Source: Edwardsiella tarda ATCC 15947 = NBRC 105688 (GTDB taxonomy: Bacteria; Pseudomonadota; Gammaproteobacteria; Enterobacterales; Enterobacteriaceae). Taken from it: DNA of 64,000 nt. Of this stretch, positions 37,186-45,961 are shown piece after piece. Position 1 is the first letter of the stretch, and each line of letters opens with the position of its first letter. The DNA lies in assembly GCF_003113495.2 (NCBI RefSeq), contig NZ_CP084506.1:2170001-2234000 (forward strand). Direction: 5' to 3'. Made by a program: the position numbers and the translations under genes. The notes beneath the pieces were generated by a model. That model saw only the letters and a program-made list of their open reading frames with translations, searched no databases and was not told where the DNA came from.

Positions 37186-38184
37186 TCACCTCTTGTCTAT
37201 CGCGCTCGGAATTTTGACGTGGTCATTCATCGGCGCCAGCGGCGTCGGGATAAACGGGGTCGCTGCCGGCTGACCGCTCGCGGCGCCGATGCGCTGCCAC
37301 TGTTCGCTGACCGTCGGCTGCGCCATCTCGACCGCATTGCCGCCATCCGCATCCTCATGCTCGATCCGGCTTTGTGCGGCTTTCGTCAACACCAGGATAC
37401 TGATTCGTCGGTTGACGGCCGCGTTGCCAGCCAAATGGCGTAAGTTCATCGTGTCTGCCATCCCGACCACCCGCAGGATCTTATTACCCGCCAGGCCACC
37501 GATGACCAGCTCCCGGCGCGAGGCGTTGGCCCGATCCGCCGACAACTCCCAGTTGCTATAACCACGCTCACCGTTGGCATAGGGAAGATCGTCCGTATGA
37601 CCGGACAGGCTAATCTTGTTCGGCAGTTCATTCAGGATCGGCGCGATGGCACGTAGGATGTCACGCATATAGGGTTCGACGCGCGCGCTACCATTCTGGA
37701 ACATCGGTCGATTTTGACTATCAATAATCTGAATTCGTAACCCTTCATCCATCATGTTGATCATCAGATGAGGACGCAGTGCCTTCAGGCGCGGATCATT
37801 AATGATCACCTTCTCTAGCCGCTCACGCAGACGCTTCAGACGCATCTGTTCGACGCGCTGCTCTGGATCGGGATCGGCCGCAAACCGCTGCACCTCTCCG
37901 CTCTTCTGCGTCACGTCATCGCCACCGCCAGGGATAGGGCTAAAGCTATCGCTGGATCGCTGACCGCCTTGTAAAGCGACCTTGAGTGGCGTGCGGAAAT
38001 ATTCGGCGATCCGGGTCAACTCTTGCGGGCTGGCGATGGCCAGCAACCACATCACCAGGAAGAAAGCCATCATGGCCGTCATAAAGTCGGCATAGGCGAT
38101 CTTCCAGGCTCCACCATGACTCGCCTGGCCATGCCCCGAGCGCTTCTTCTTGACCAGAATGACCGGATGTTTACCGCCCTTCAT
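37186..38184 (-). CDS. motB: Flagellar stator protein MotB
   Basis: The protein has 332 residues (308 in E. coli). A single membrane helix contains the proton-carrying Asp33 ([17 protein letters not shown]), followed by the plug region and a C-terminal OmpA-like peptidoglycan-binding domain ([34 protein letters not shown]). MotB anchors the stator. The start overlaps the motA stop by four bases (ATGA). The C-terminal tail is a little longer than usual. Confidence 0.96.
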   Translation of the reverse strand: MKGGKHPVILVKKKRSGHGQASHGGAWKIAYADFMTAMMAFFLVMWLLAIASPQELTRIAEYFRTPLKVALQGGQRSSDSFSPIPGGGDDVTQKSGEVQRFAADPDPEQRVEQMRLKRLRERLEKVIINDPRLKALRPHLMINMMDEGLRIQIIDSQNRPMFQNGSARVEPYMRDILRAIAPILNELPNKISLSGHTDDLPYANGERGYSNWELSADRANASRRELVIGGLAGNKILRVVGMADTMNLRHLAGNAAVNRRISILVLTKAAQSRIEHEDADGGNAVEMAQPTVSEQWQRIGAASGQPAATPFIPTPLAPMNDHVKIPSAIDKR

Positions 38185-39071
38185 ACTTCTTCTTCCGTTG
38201 CCGCCTGTTTCGCCGGCGCTTTCACCTGACGAACATGCTCTTCCAGTTCGATAAAGGAGGGACGTTCGGTGGAATAGAGCGTCTTACGCCCAAACTCCAC
38301 GGCGATCTGCGGCGCATAACCATTCAGACTGGAGAGTAGCGTCACCTTGATGCAATGCATCATCTTGCTGGTTTCAGCACTCTTCTGGCGCATCAACGAG
38401 GCCAACGGCGAAATAAAACCATAGGCGAGCAAGATACCGAGGAAGGTGCCGACCATCGCATGGGCGATCAAGGCGCCCAATTCAGCGGCGGGACGATCTG
38501 CCGAGGCCAGCGCATGCACCACCCCCATCACCGCCGCCACGATACCGAAGGCCGGCAGCGAATCGCCGACCGCCGCCAGGCTACCTGCCGGCACCTCGGC
38601 CTCTTGTTCGAAGGTCTCGATCTCCTCATCCATCAACGCCTCGATCTCAAAGGCATTCATGTTGCCGCTAATGATCAGGCGCATGTAGTCGGTGACAAAC
38701 TCGATCAACGTCTGGTCGGCGAGGAGACGGGGATAGTTGGAGAAGATATCGCTCGAACTCGGATCTTCGATATCGCGCTCCAGGGAGAGCATCCCTTGCT
38801 GGCGTGACTTCGCCAACAGTTGATACATCAGCCCCATCACATCCATGTACAACGCCTTGTTGTACTTTGAGCCGCGCGCCAGCTTGGGCAAGGTACGCAA
38901 GGTCGATTTAATCGCTTTGCCGTTATTCCCAACGATGAAGGCGCCGATGCCGGCCCCGCCAATAATCAGTAACTCAGATGGCTGATACAACGCACCCAGA
39001 TGGCCCCCCACAAGCGCGTAACCGCCAAAAACCGCGATTAGCACAACGGCATATCCCAGTAGAATCAGCAC
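38181..39071 (-). CDS. motA: Flagellar stator protein MotA
   Basis: The protein has 296 residues and four membrane helices with a large cytoplasmic loop that touches FliG. Family phrases include [37 protein letters not shown] [20 protein letters not shown] and [17 protein letters not shown] with the conserved prolines. It forms the proton channel with MotB. It is first in the sigma-28-dependent motA-motB-cheA-cheW unit; 156 bases separate it from flhC. Confidence 0.96.
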   Translation of the reverse strand: MLILLGYAVVLIAVFGGYALVGGHLGALYQPSELLIIGGAGIGAFIVGNNGKAIKSTLRTLPKLARGSKYNKALYMDVMGLMYQLLAKSRQQGMLSLERDIEDPSSSDIFSNYPRLLADQTLIEFVTDYMRLIISGNMNAFEIEALMDEEIETFEQEAEVPAGSLAAVGDSLPAFGIVAAVMGVVHALASADRPAAELGALIAHAMVGTFLGILLAYGFISPLASLMRQKSAETSKMMHCIKVTLLSSLNGYAPQIAVEFGRKTLYSTERPSFIELEEHVRQVKAPAKQAATEEEV

Positions 39072-39227
39072 GTGAATTCCTTACATGATCGCAATGAACA
39101 GTCGGGCGTAACCTGCCGGCACAAAGCCGGAGAGAGGAGGGTCGAAGACGGATAGCCGTCGTAGACGGCGTGCCGCCGCGGCGAGAAACTCACGGCAACA
39201 CGCGAATGGACTGATTACCTCAGCCGG

Positions 39228-39809
39228 TTACACCACACATTTCTCTTGCTCAGCGAGCAAGTGTGGTAAGATATCGGCAAGATTCTCAGAAAGTTTACGT
39301 TTTTTTATCGCCCGTGACGGCGGTTGGCACAAGCTACAGGTAAAACTGTGCGCGGGTTGGTGGGCATGGGCAATAAAGCGTCCACCACAGATGTTACAAC
39401 AGGCCGGTTCCAGCATGCCACTCTCGACAAAACGCACCAGCGTCCAGGCGCGGGTCAGGGCCAGCACGGGCTGGTCACAGCCTGCCGGTGGGCACTGTTC
39501 CAAGTAGAGTTTATAAGCACGGATCACCGCTTCTACCCCCTGGCAAGCACCGCTGCTCAGCATGAAGGCGTAGATGTTATAGAACATGGAAGAGTGAATA
39601 TTCTGCTCCCATGTCATAAACCAATCGGTAGAAAATGGCAGCATTCCTTTGGGTGGCGGACTACCACGCAGCTCCTTGTACAGCTTGATCAGCCGCCCAC
39701 GACTCAACTGCGTCTCACTCTCCAGCATTTGTAGACGAGCGCCTAGCGTGATCAACTCCATGGCCAGATGGATATCTCGCGCTTCCTGAATGATGCTCTT
39801 TTCGCTCAT
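39228..39809 (-). CDS. flhC: Flagellar master regulator subunit FlhC
   Basis: The protein has 193 residues. FlhC forms the FlhD4C2 activator of class II flagellar genes. The N-terminus ([29 protein letters not shown]) is almost that of E. coli; the zinc-binding cysteines are in CCNICGGRF and [12 protein letters not shown]. The open frame runs upstream to 39902, but the family start is the ATG at 39809, one base after the flhD stop. Residues between FNIYAF and QCPPAG differ most from E. coli. Confidence 0.96.
   Translation of the reverse strand: MSEKSIIQEARDIHLAMELITLGARLQMLESETQLSRGRLIKLYKELRGSPPPKGMLPFSTDWFMTWEQNIHSSMFYNIYAFMLSSGACQGVEAVIRAYKLYLEQCPPAGCDQPVLALTRAWTLVRFVESGMLEPACCNICGGRFIAHAHQPAHSFTCSLCQPPSRAIKKRKLSENLADILPHLLAEQEKCVV
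39271..39297 (-). promoter_or_regulatory. Sigma-28 (FliA) promoter of motA, inside the end of flhC
   Basis: The minus strand reads TAAACTTT-N11-GCCGATAT, one mismatch in each box of the FliA consensus with exact 11-base spacing. It lies within the last 70 bases of flhC and about 200 bases before motA, so part of flhC doubles as promoter. Confidence 0.85.
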
Positions 39810-39810
39810 T

Positions 39811-40155
39811 TCAGTCTCGTCTCCCCCCTTCAGAGCCGTCCTGCAATTGTTGTAGTAGATGACTGGACAGCAAGATCCCAGTATGGATCTGTTGTAAATC
39901 ATCCACGCGTGACTCTTGCGTCAAACGTTGGATAGTCTGATGATTTTCAAAACGAAACTGGCAAACTAATTGGTTGGTTTCAGCCAACTTTACCATCTGA
40001 GGTAACGTCAGTTGCACCAACATTTCCGCCATATCCGCATCAATGCCTAAGCGAAACATCGCGGAAGGTTTATCGTCATGAATTAATCGCTGTGCCAGTA
40101 ATAGGTATGACAGATTAATGTCATAAATATGCTTGAGTATTTCTGCGCTACTCAT
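39811..40155 (-). CDS. flhD: Flagellar master regulator subunit FlhD
   Basis: The protein has 114 residues (116 in E. coli), all helical. The start [38 protein letters not shown] is typical. The cysteine that forms the dimer disulphide in the E. coli protein is not at the usual place (the only Cys is in LVCQFRF). Translationally coupled to flhC. It is preceded by a roughly 900-base gene-free leader with a CRP-like site. Confidence 0.95.
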   Translation of the reverse strand: MSSAEILKHIYDINLSYLLLAQRLIHDDKPSAMFRLGIDADMAEMLVQLTLPQMVKLAETNQLVCQFRFENHQTIQRLTQESRVDDLQQIHTGILLSSHLLQQLQDGSEGGRRD

Positions 40156-41061
40156 TATCTCACCCTGCTTGACTTACTAAACCAACACAATGAAACGTAC
40201 CGCTACCCTCGCTACACTACGCCGCGGCGCAGGTCTCAGTCAGATAGCGGAAAACCGTACAAATGTTAATTGGAGCATGACGGCCACGATCGTTGCGTAC
40301 CACATAGCCAGAAATTGTGCTTTTGATATACAAATCGCCGTTATGCACATGAGGATGAATAACGGATAACACTTAGGACTATTCTTAAAACGCAGCAACT
40401 CTACCCCTGAATGGCGGCCATACACAACGCACAAAGGCCTTTGATTTGAGAAAAGCGTGACCTAGATCACAAAATTACCCCAGAAAAGTATGATTTTTGC
40501 GGAATTAGTTCACAAATTGCGCTATTGCGCGGCGTGCGCACTTTATGTGGTTAACTTTTTGAATAAAAAGGACATTTATCGCTCAATTTTTAATCCATTT
40601 TAAACACTTTCAGATTTAAATCCTGCAATATAACAAATGTTTATATAAATATTCTGAGAAATATAAAATATCCGCCTTTAGTACGATAGAACGGAGGCTG
40701 CCGAGACAATAAGGTTAGATTAACTTGATAAGTTCGCCAGCATATAATCCCTATTTTCTGCCTTATCGCGGCCTTACAAGACATTCAGCTGATATCTATA
40801 TTGACCGGTTTGGTTATTGGCCTAGTTTTATTAGGAAATAATGAAATACGCGGCGAATACCTCATTCATATTATTCTCACTCTGCGTTATTAATTGGAAT
40901 AAATCGACCATACCCGGCTGTATTATCAATGGGGTTAATGTTTTTTATCGCCTAAAATGGGGTATCTTGTCATCATATGGCGGAGAGGAAGACGCTAACC
41001 CAACGGGTCATTGTTCAGGGAATGCCCAATGGCCACCCCGTATCATTGAGGAACCTCCTTT
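40156..41061. promoter_or_regulatory. Gene-free flhDC upstream region
   Basis: This region of about 900 bases, A+T-rich between roughly 40440 and 40970, separates flhD from the divergently oriented YqhD-type gene. It should carry the flhDC promoter(s) and long 5' leader. The open frames in it are short and without family features. The clearest site is the CRP-like palindrome at 40451-40474. I see no other element I can name. Confidence 0.6.
40451..40474. promoter_or_regulatory. CRP-binding site upstream of flhDC
   Basis: The core CGTGA-CCTAGA-TCACA differs by one base from TGTGA-N6-TCACA. It is centred about 310 bases before the flhD start codon, compatible with a CRP site upstream of a promoter with a roughly 200-base leader, as in E. 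coli flhDC. Confidence 0.75.
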
Positions 41062-42216
41062 ATGTTCAACTTCGACTACTACAACCCGACCCGCATCCTG
41101 TTTGGTGGCGAGCGCATCGCCGATCTCACCCAGCATATTCCGCGAACGGCACGCATTCTGATCGCCTACGGCGGTCACAGTGCTCGTCAATTCGGTTACC
41201 TGGATGAAGTCCGCCATGCTCTCGCGGGATACACCCTCTTTGAATTCGGCGGTATTGAAGCGAACCCACGCATGGAGACACTCATGCAAGCGGTGCAGCA
41301 GGTCCGGGAAAAACAGATCGACTTCTTGCTGGCGGTAGGCGGTGGATCCGTCATCGATGGGTGTAAGTTTATCGCGGCAGCGGCCCACTATTCTGGCGAT
41401 GTCTGGACGATGTGGAGCCAGAAACTGCCGCCACAAACAGTCCTACCCTTGGGGTGTGTACTGACCCTACCGGGAACCGGATCTGAGATGAACCCAACGG
41501 CGGTGGTCACGCACCAGGCGCTCGGCGCCAAGGTGGGCTACTCCCATCCCGCGCTCTTCCCTCGCTTCTCGGTGTTGGACCCACACAAATCCTATACCCT
41601 ACCGCCCCGTCAGATTGCTAACGGTGTCGTCGATGCGTTTGTTCATGTCATTGAGCAGTATCTGACCTATCCCGTCTACGCACGCGTGCAGGATCGCTTC
41701 GCCGAGGGCCTGCTACTGACACTGATCGAAGAGGGACCGAGGGCGCTGAGTGAGTCACAAAACTATGATGTTCGCGCCAGCATCATGTGGGCCGCCAGTA
41801 TGGCACTCAATGGATTACTGGGCGTCGGCGTGCCGCAGGACTGGTCGAGCCATCGTATCGGTCACCAACTCACCGCGTTGTATGGACTGGACCATGCCCT
41901 GACTCTCGCCATCCTATTACCGGCAGTGATGCGGGTGCAACAGCACGATAAACGACTCAAACTACTGCAATACGCTGAGCGTGTATGGGGCATCCGGCAA
42001 GGAAGCGAAGAGCAACGCATCACCGCGGCCATTGAACAGACCGAACGTTTCTTCAGCGATATGGGCATGCCGACACGCCTTAGTGCCTGCGGCCTCGGCG
42101 AGACGTGTATTGATGCGGTGATCGACAATCTCCGCCATTTTGGCCTACTGCCACTGGGTGAACGGCAAGATATGGACGAGGTCGTCGTACGCCGCCTACT
42201 CAGCCTGAGCTACTGA
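41062..42216 (+). CDS. yqhD: NADPH-dependent aldehyde reductase / alcohol dehydrogenase, YqhD-like
   Basis: The protein has 384 residues and is an iron/zinc-type alcohol dehydrogenase. Cofactor-binding AVGGGSVIDGCKFIA and metal ligands in GVVDAFVHVIEQY (Asp, His), SSHRIGHQL (His) and YGLDHALTL (His) are in place. FDYYNPTRILFGGERIA and LPPRQIANGVVDAFVH are nearly those of YqhD, which detoxifies short-chain aldehydes such as acrolein, methylglyoxal and malondialdehyde. RBS GGAACCTCC is weak. Upstream is the shared regulatory region with flhD; no YqhC-type regulator is adjacent. Confidence 0.88.
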   Translation: MFNFDYYNPTRILFGGERIADLTQHIPRTARILIAYGGHSARQFGYLDEVRHALAGYTLFEFGGIEANPRMETLMQAVQQVREKQIDFLLAVGGGSVIDGCKFIAAAAHYSGDVWTMWSQKLPPQTVLPLGCVLTLPGTGSEMNPTAVVTHQALGAKVGYSHPALFPRFSVLDPHKSYTLPPRQIANGVVDAFVHVIEQYLTYPVYARVQDRFAEGLLLTLIEEGPRALSESQNYDVRASIMWAASMALNGLLGVGVPQDWSSHRIGHQLTALYGLDHALTLAILLPAVMRVQQHDKRLKLLQYAERVWGIRQGSEEQRITAAIEQTERFFSDMGMPTRLSACGLGETCIDAVIDNLRHFGLLPLGERQDMDEVVVRRLLSLSY

Positions 42217-42436
42217 GTCGCGGTGGCCCTCGCCCGCCTGCGGGGGCACTCTGTGAACCCGGCCTCACTGCGCCACAGCGCATTTTTGTATTATTTATTT
42301 TTCAGCGTAGTGCAGCACACCCGGCAACAGGATGGCCTCGCTCAGGCGCGACTCCGCTCCACTGCCTCATCATCGGTTGACCGCGTGCCAGCACATCCAT
42401 CATCTGCCATCCAAACTCAGCACAAGGAGGCGTCGC

Positions 42437-42856
42437 ATGAGTTATCACACTATCCTGGTCGCCGTGGCCCAAGACGCCGATAGCCACATTTTATTAGAGA
42501 AAGCGGTCGCTATCGCACGCCCCACCGGGGCCAGCATCAGCCTACTCACGCTATGTCATGAAGCGGATATGTGTTGTACCTATGCCGGCCCCCTTCTCGC
42601 CGATATGCGCCACTTACTGCATGAGGAGGCGGCCCTGTTCCTGGCGCAATTGGGTCAACGCATCGATTACCCGATCGCCCAGACGTATATTTGTAACGGT
42701 GAGTTAATCGACTGTATCGTCGACACCTGCCAACGCCAACGGATCGAACTGTTGATCTGCGGTAATCATTACGAGGGCTTCTTTAAACGTCTGCTGAGCT
42801 CATCGGGGCTGCTCATCGATCGCACCCATACTGACGTGCTGTTGGTCGCGCTCTGA
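42437..42856 (+). CDS. uspC: Universal stress protein UspC-like
   Basis: The protein has 139 residues and a single UspA domain. It begins MSYHTILVAVAQDADSH and has LLEKAVAIARP, HEEAALFLAQL and LLICGNHYEGFFKRLLSSS, all similar to UspC, which sits beside flhDC in E. coli and is linked to stress resistance and motility. The ATG at 42437 has a perfect AAGGAGG RBS; the frame is open upstream but lacks family similarity. The 3' end overlaps the convergent LuxR-type gene by 57 bases. Confidence 0.88.
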   Translation: MSYHTILVAVAQDADSHILLEKAVAIARPTGASISLLTLCHEADMCCTYAGPLLADMRHLLHEEAALFLAQLGQRIDYPIAQTYICNGELIDCIVDTCQRQRIELLICGNHYEGFFKRLLSSSGLLIDRTHTDVLLVAL

Positions 42857-43546
42857 GGCAACGATGGAGAGCGGGCTCGCACTCATTGCCCCGAGAAAAC
42901 GCAGATACTCAGGCTTACTGGCAAAGGCCAGTTTGCGCATGATCCCACGTTGGCGGTAGTTAACACTCTTATGATGGATGCCCAAATAGTCGGCGATCTG
43001 ATAGGTATCGCCCCCTCGACTACGGATCGCCACCACCTTCCATTCAGGAAAGGTCATCGGGGTGATCGCCGGATGATGGCGTATCTTACCCACGATACGA
43101 GGGCTAACATGGGGCCGGGTGAGCGCGTATCGATAAGCCAGTGCCAGTTGCGGCAACGTCTCACGCTTCGAGAGTAGACTCAACGTCCCCAGGCTATGTA
43201 ACGCCGCCAAGACGGCAGGATCGACGATGTCGGTCATCACCGTGATGGGCAAGGCGGGGCGATAAGCGCGTAAGCGTAACAAGCTCAATAAGGCATCGAT
43301 GGGGGCATCGTGGCGAGTATAGAGTTCAGCGACCACATGCCCCACCGATTGATTCATCGCCCGCTCCAACAGACGCGCGTAACACGTCTCCTGCCATACC
43401 GGCCGATCGTCCGCCAACACATAGCGTCTCAGACTGTCGCAAAAGAAGCGGTCACAATCCATCACTAACGTCGCTCGCTCAGGGGTATCATGGTGATCGC
43501 GAGTCTCTGTAGACCGGAAAAGGGGGGGCTCTGCCACTGCACTCAT
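42800..43546 (-). CDS. LuxR/RcsB-type transcriptional regulator
   Basis: The protein has 248 residues. The N-terminal part (about 25-150) resembles a degenerate receiver: it has LVMDCDRFFCDSLRRYV but no clear phosphorylatable aspartate at the expected site (LPITVMTDI follows a non-acidic stretch). The C-terminal LuxR-type HTH is MTFPEWKVVAIRSRGGDTYQIADYLGIHHKSVNYRQRGIMRKL. It is thus of the phosphorylation-independent, RcsA/FimZ-like type. Its last 57 bases overlap the end of uspC on the other strand. Targets unknown. Confidence 0.72.
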   Translation of the reverse strand: MSAVAEPPLFRSTETRDHHDTPERATLVMDCDRFFCDSLRRYVLADDRPVWQETCYARLLERAMNQSVGHVVAELYTRHDAPIDALLSLLRLRAYRPALPITVMTDIVDPAVLAALHSLGTLSLLSKRETLPQLALAYRYALTRPHVSPRIVGKIRHHPAITPMTFPEWKVVAIRSRGGDTYQIADYLGIHHKSVNYRQRGIMRKLAFASKPEYLRFLGAMSASPLSIVASERDQQHVSMGAIDEQPR

Positions 43547-43919
43547 TGCTTTTTTATCTCTCCCGTGCCTAAGCCAGCGCCTTGGCCGACACTGTATCTA
43601 CCGCCGTACTTCGACTTGATGCCTGGCTAAGTATCCCCCATCCCCCGCCCGCTGGCTATTTGGAGAATTCGAACAACTTGACAAATATTTTTCCTTATCT
43701 TGTCGAGTTATTTCCTGTTAAGCTAAGCGCTTGCTCGATACCCCCCGCATCGTCAGACACGCTGTTCTCCCCCGCTCATATTCACAGCATTGTATGGCTA
43801 TTTATTTCAACCTGGCCTTTATTACGTATAAATGTTTCGCCACGCTGACCCGCCGCCCCAGCTAATTTATAGTGCTATGAATTATCGTTATTTTATTACC
43901 TTCCGTCATAGACGATTTT
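43547..43919. other. Intergenic region, no gene seen
   Basis: This is the divergent spacer between the LuxR-type gene and the PBP3 paralogue. It has a G+C-rich half next to the regulator and an A+T-rich half next to the PBP gene, the latter presumably holding its promoter. The short open frame 43582-43848 has no RBS or family features. Confidence 0.5.
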
Positions 43920-45668
43920 ATGCGCAAAAAAAGCCCTCAGAACGTTAGAGTCAACTATTTTTCCGGCCGCTTTGTGCTGATCTATATTGGCATCGCTGTT
44001 TTTCTCTTGTTACTGCTATTACGCGTCGGTTACCTCCAATTAATGAAGCAACCGCAGCTAGAAAAAGAGGCCGATCAACGCTCGCTACGCGAACTGGTGA
44101 CACACCCGCTACGCGGCACTATCACCGATCGTAACGGCCAACCCCTGGCCGTCAGCGTCGCCTCCAACGATGTGATCGCCGATCCGCTACGCGTCCTGGA
44201 ACACGACCCACAACTCTCCAGCCCACAGTGGCGTTACCTGGCCAGTGCCCTCTCCCAACCACTGGATAGCGTGCGTGACAAAATCCTGCAAAATAGTCAG
44301 CGACGCTTCATCTACCTTGGCCGCCAGGTCGAGGCGGAGATCGCCGACTATATTGCCAAGCTGCATATCACCGGCATCACGACCCCCAATGACGCGAGTC
44401 GTTACTACCCGATGGGCGCGGCGGCGGCCCCCTTGATCGGGATTGTCGGCCTCGATCAGCAGGGATTGAATGGCATAGAGCATGGTTTCAACGCCTTATT
44501 ACAGGGTAAACCCGGTTATCGTCTCTATCGTAAGGATCGCTACGGCCATGTGGTCGGCCTGATGGAGGATGATCCGGCGCAGCAGGCGCCTACCCTGGCG
44601 CTGAGCATCGACCGTTATCTGCAGTATGCGCTCTACTCTCACCTGCGCGATGGGGTTCTCCGTAACCAGGCTGACTCCGGCGCCGCCGTATTGGTCGATG
44701 TCAATACCGGCGAAATTCTGGGCATGGCGAGCTACCCCTCGTTCAACCCGAACAATTACCAAGGTGTGGCGCAGCAAGATATGCGCAACGTCGCCATCTC
44801 CGACAGCTTTGAGCCCGGCTCCACGGTGAAGCCACTGGTGGTGATGGCGGGGCTCCAACGCCATCTGATCCGCCCCGATTCGGTCATCGACACCACCCCC
44901 TACCCGGTCAACGGCCACCTGATCCGTGACGTTGGCCACTGGCCGCGCCTGACCATCACCGGCATCCTACAGAAGTCGAGCGATATCGGTGTCTCACACA
45001 TCGCGCTGGCGATGCCCGCCGACGTGCTGGTCAATCTGTACCATAGTTTTGGCTTGGGCGTATCGACGGCCCTAGGGATCAGCGGCGAAAGTAGCGGCTA
45101 CTTTCCGTTGCATCGCCAGCGCTGGTCGGATATCGAGCGTGCGACCTTCTCCTTCGGCTATGGCCTGCGCATCACGCCGCTACAGATGGCGCGTGAATAC
45201 GCCACCATCGGCGCCTTCGGCCTGTTCCGTCCTTTATCGATCACGAAAGTGACCCCCCCCGTGATCGGCACCCGGGTGATCGATGAAAACATCGTGCGCA
45301 CCGTGGTCCATATGATGGAGAGCGACGCCCTGCCCGGTGGGAGCGGCGTGGCGGCAGCGGTACCCGGCTACCGCCTGGCGATCAAGACCGGTACCGCAGA
45401 GAAGATGGGCAGCGATGGTAAGTATGATGGTGGCTATATCAACTATACCGCGGGTGTCGCCCCGGCAAGCAACCCACGCGTCGCCCTGGTGGTGATGATC
45501 AACCACCCCACCGCGGGTAAACACTTCGGCGGTTCGGTCGCCGGCCCCGTGTTTGGTCAAATCATGGGGGATGTGCTACGCCACATGAATATCCCACCCG
45601 ACGCCTTGACCGATCAGGCCATCACCCTTAACCAGCCTGGCAACATGATGCAACACTCTGGTACATAA
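43920..45668 (+). CDS. Peptidoglycan transpeptidase, PBP3 (FtsI) paralogue
   Basis: The protein has 582 residues: cytoplasmic tail, one membrane helix (residues 18-40), dimerisation domain, and transpeptidase domain. SxxK is FEPGSTVKPL (about residue 300), the second motif is QKSSDIGVSHIALAMP (SSD rather than the SSN of FtsI), and the third is AIKTGTAEKM. Its location outside the dcw cluster and the altered motif show a paralogue, like PBP3SAL of Salmonella, which replaces FtsI at acid pH inside host cells. It is monocistronic. That acid-specific role is inferred. Confidence 0.86.
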   Translation: MRKKSPQNVRVNYFSGRFVLIYIGIAVFLLLLLLRVGYLQLMKQPQLEKEADQRSLRELVTHPLRGTITDRNGQPLAVSVASNDVIADPLRVLEHDPQLSSPQWRYLASALSQPLDSVRDKILQNSQRRFIYLGRQVEAEIADYIAKLHITGITTPNDASRYYPMGAAAAPLIGIVGLDQQGLNGIEHGFNALLQGKPGYRLYRKDRYGHVVGLMEDDPAQQAPTLALSIDRYLQYALYSHLRDGVLRNQADSGAAVLVDVNTGEILGMASYPSFNPNNYQGVAQQDMRNVAISDSFEPGSTVKPLVVMAGLQRHLIRPDSVIDTTPYPVNGHLIRDVGHWPRLTITGILQKSSDIGVSHIALAMPADVLVNLYHSFGLGVSTALGISGESSGYFPLHRQRWSDIERATFSFGYGLRITPLQMAREYATIGAFGLFRPLSITKVTPPVIGTRVIDENIVRTVVHMMESDALPGGSGVAAAVPGYRLAIKTGTAEKMGSDGKYDGGYINYTAGVAPASNPRVALVVMINHPTAGKHFGGSVAGPVFGQIMGDVLRHMNIPPDALTDQAITLNQPGNMMQHSGT

Positions 45669-45961
45669 GATATTTTTAACTTATACTTTCAGCCATGAGC
45701 CTCGGTGCAGCACGGCACGCTGCGCCGAGCAGGGAGCGGCGGGAAGCGCAGCATCATCCCGGCGAAACAGAATACAATTAACCTGAACGATTTGTTCTGT
45801 TTATCACAGATATTCGCTGCGCTAGCGGTTGCTATTCCCTCTGGCTCAGATTATCTTCATGCTGCCTAGCCGGACCGAATCCGCCCCGCCCGGATCCCCT
45901 CTCCAGCAGCAGCACTGCGAAACATTACACCGACCAACCGGAGCGTTGGAGGTTCATTACG

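Noticed and set aside
40240..40434. A 64-residue frame in the flhDC leader
   Set aside because: The composition and lack of RBS fit chance; the region is expected to be untranslated leader.
43582..43848. An 88-residue frame upstream of the PBP3 paralogue
   Set aside because: Proline- and serine-rich random-looking peptide without RBS, in the intergenic spacer.
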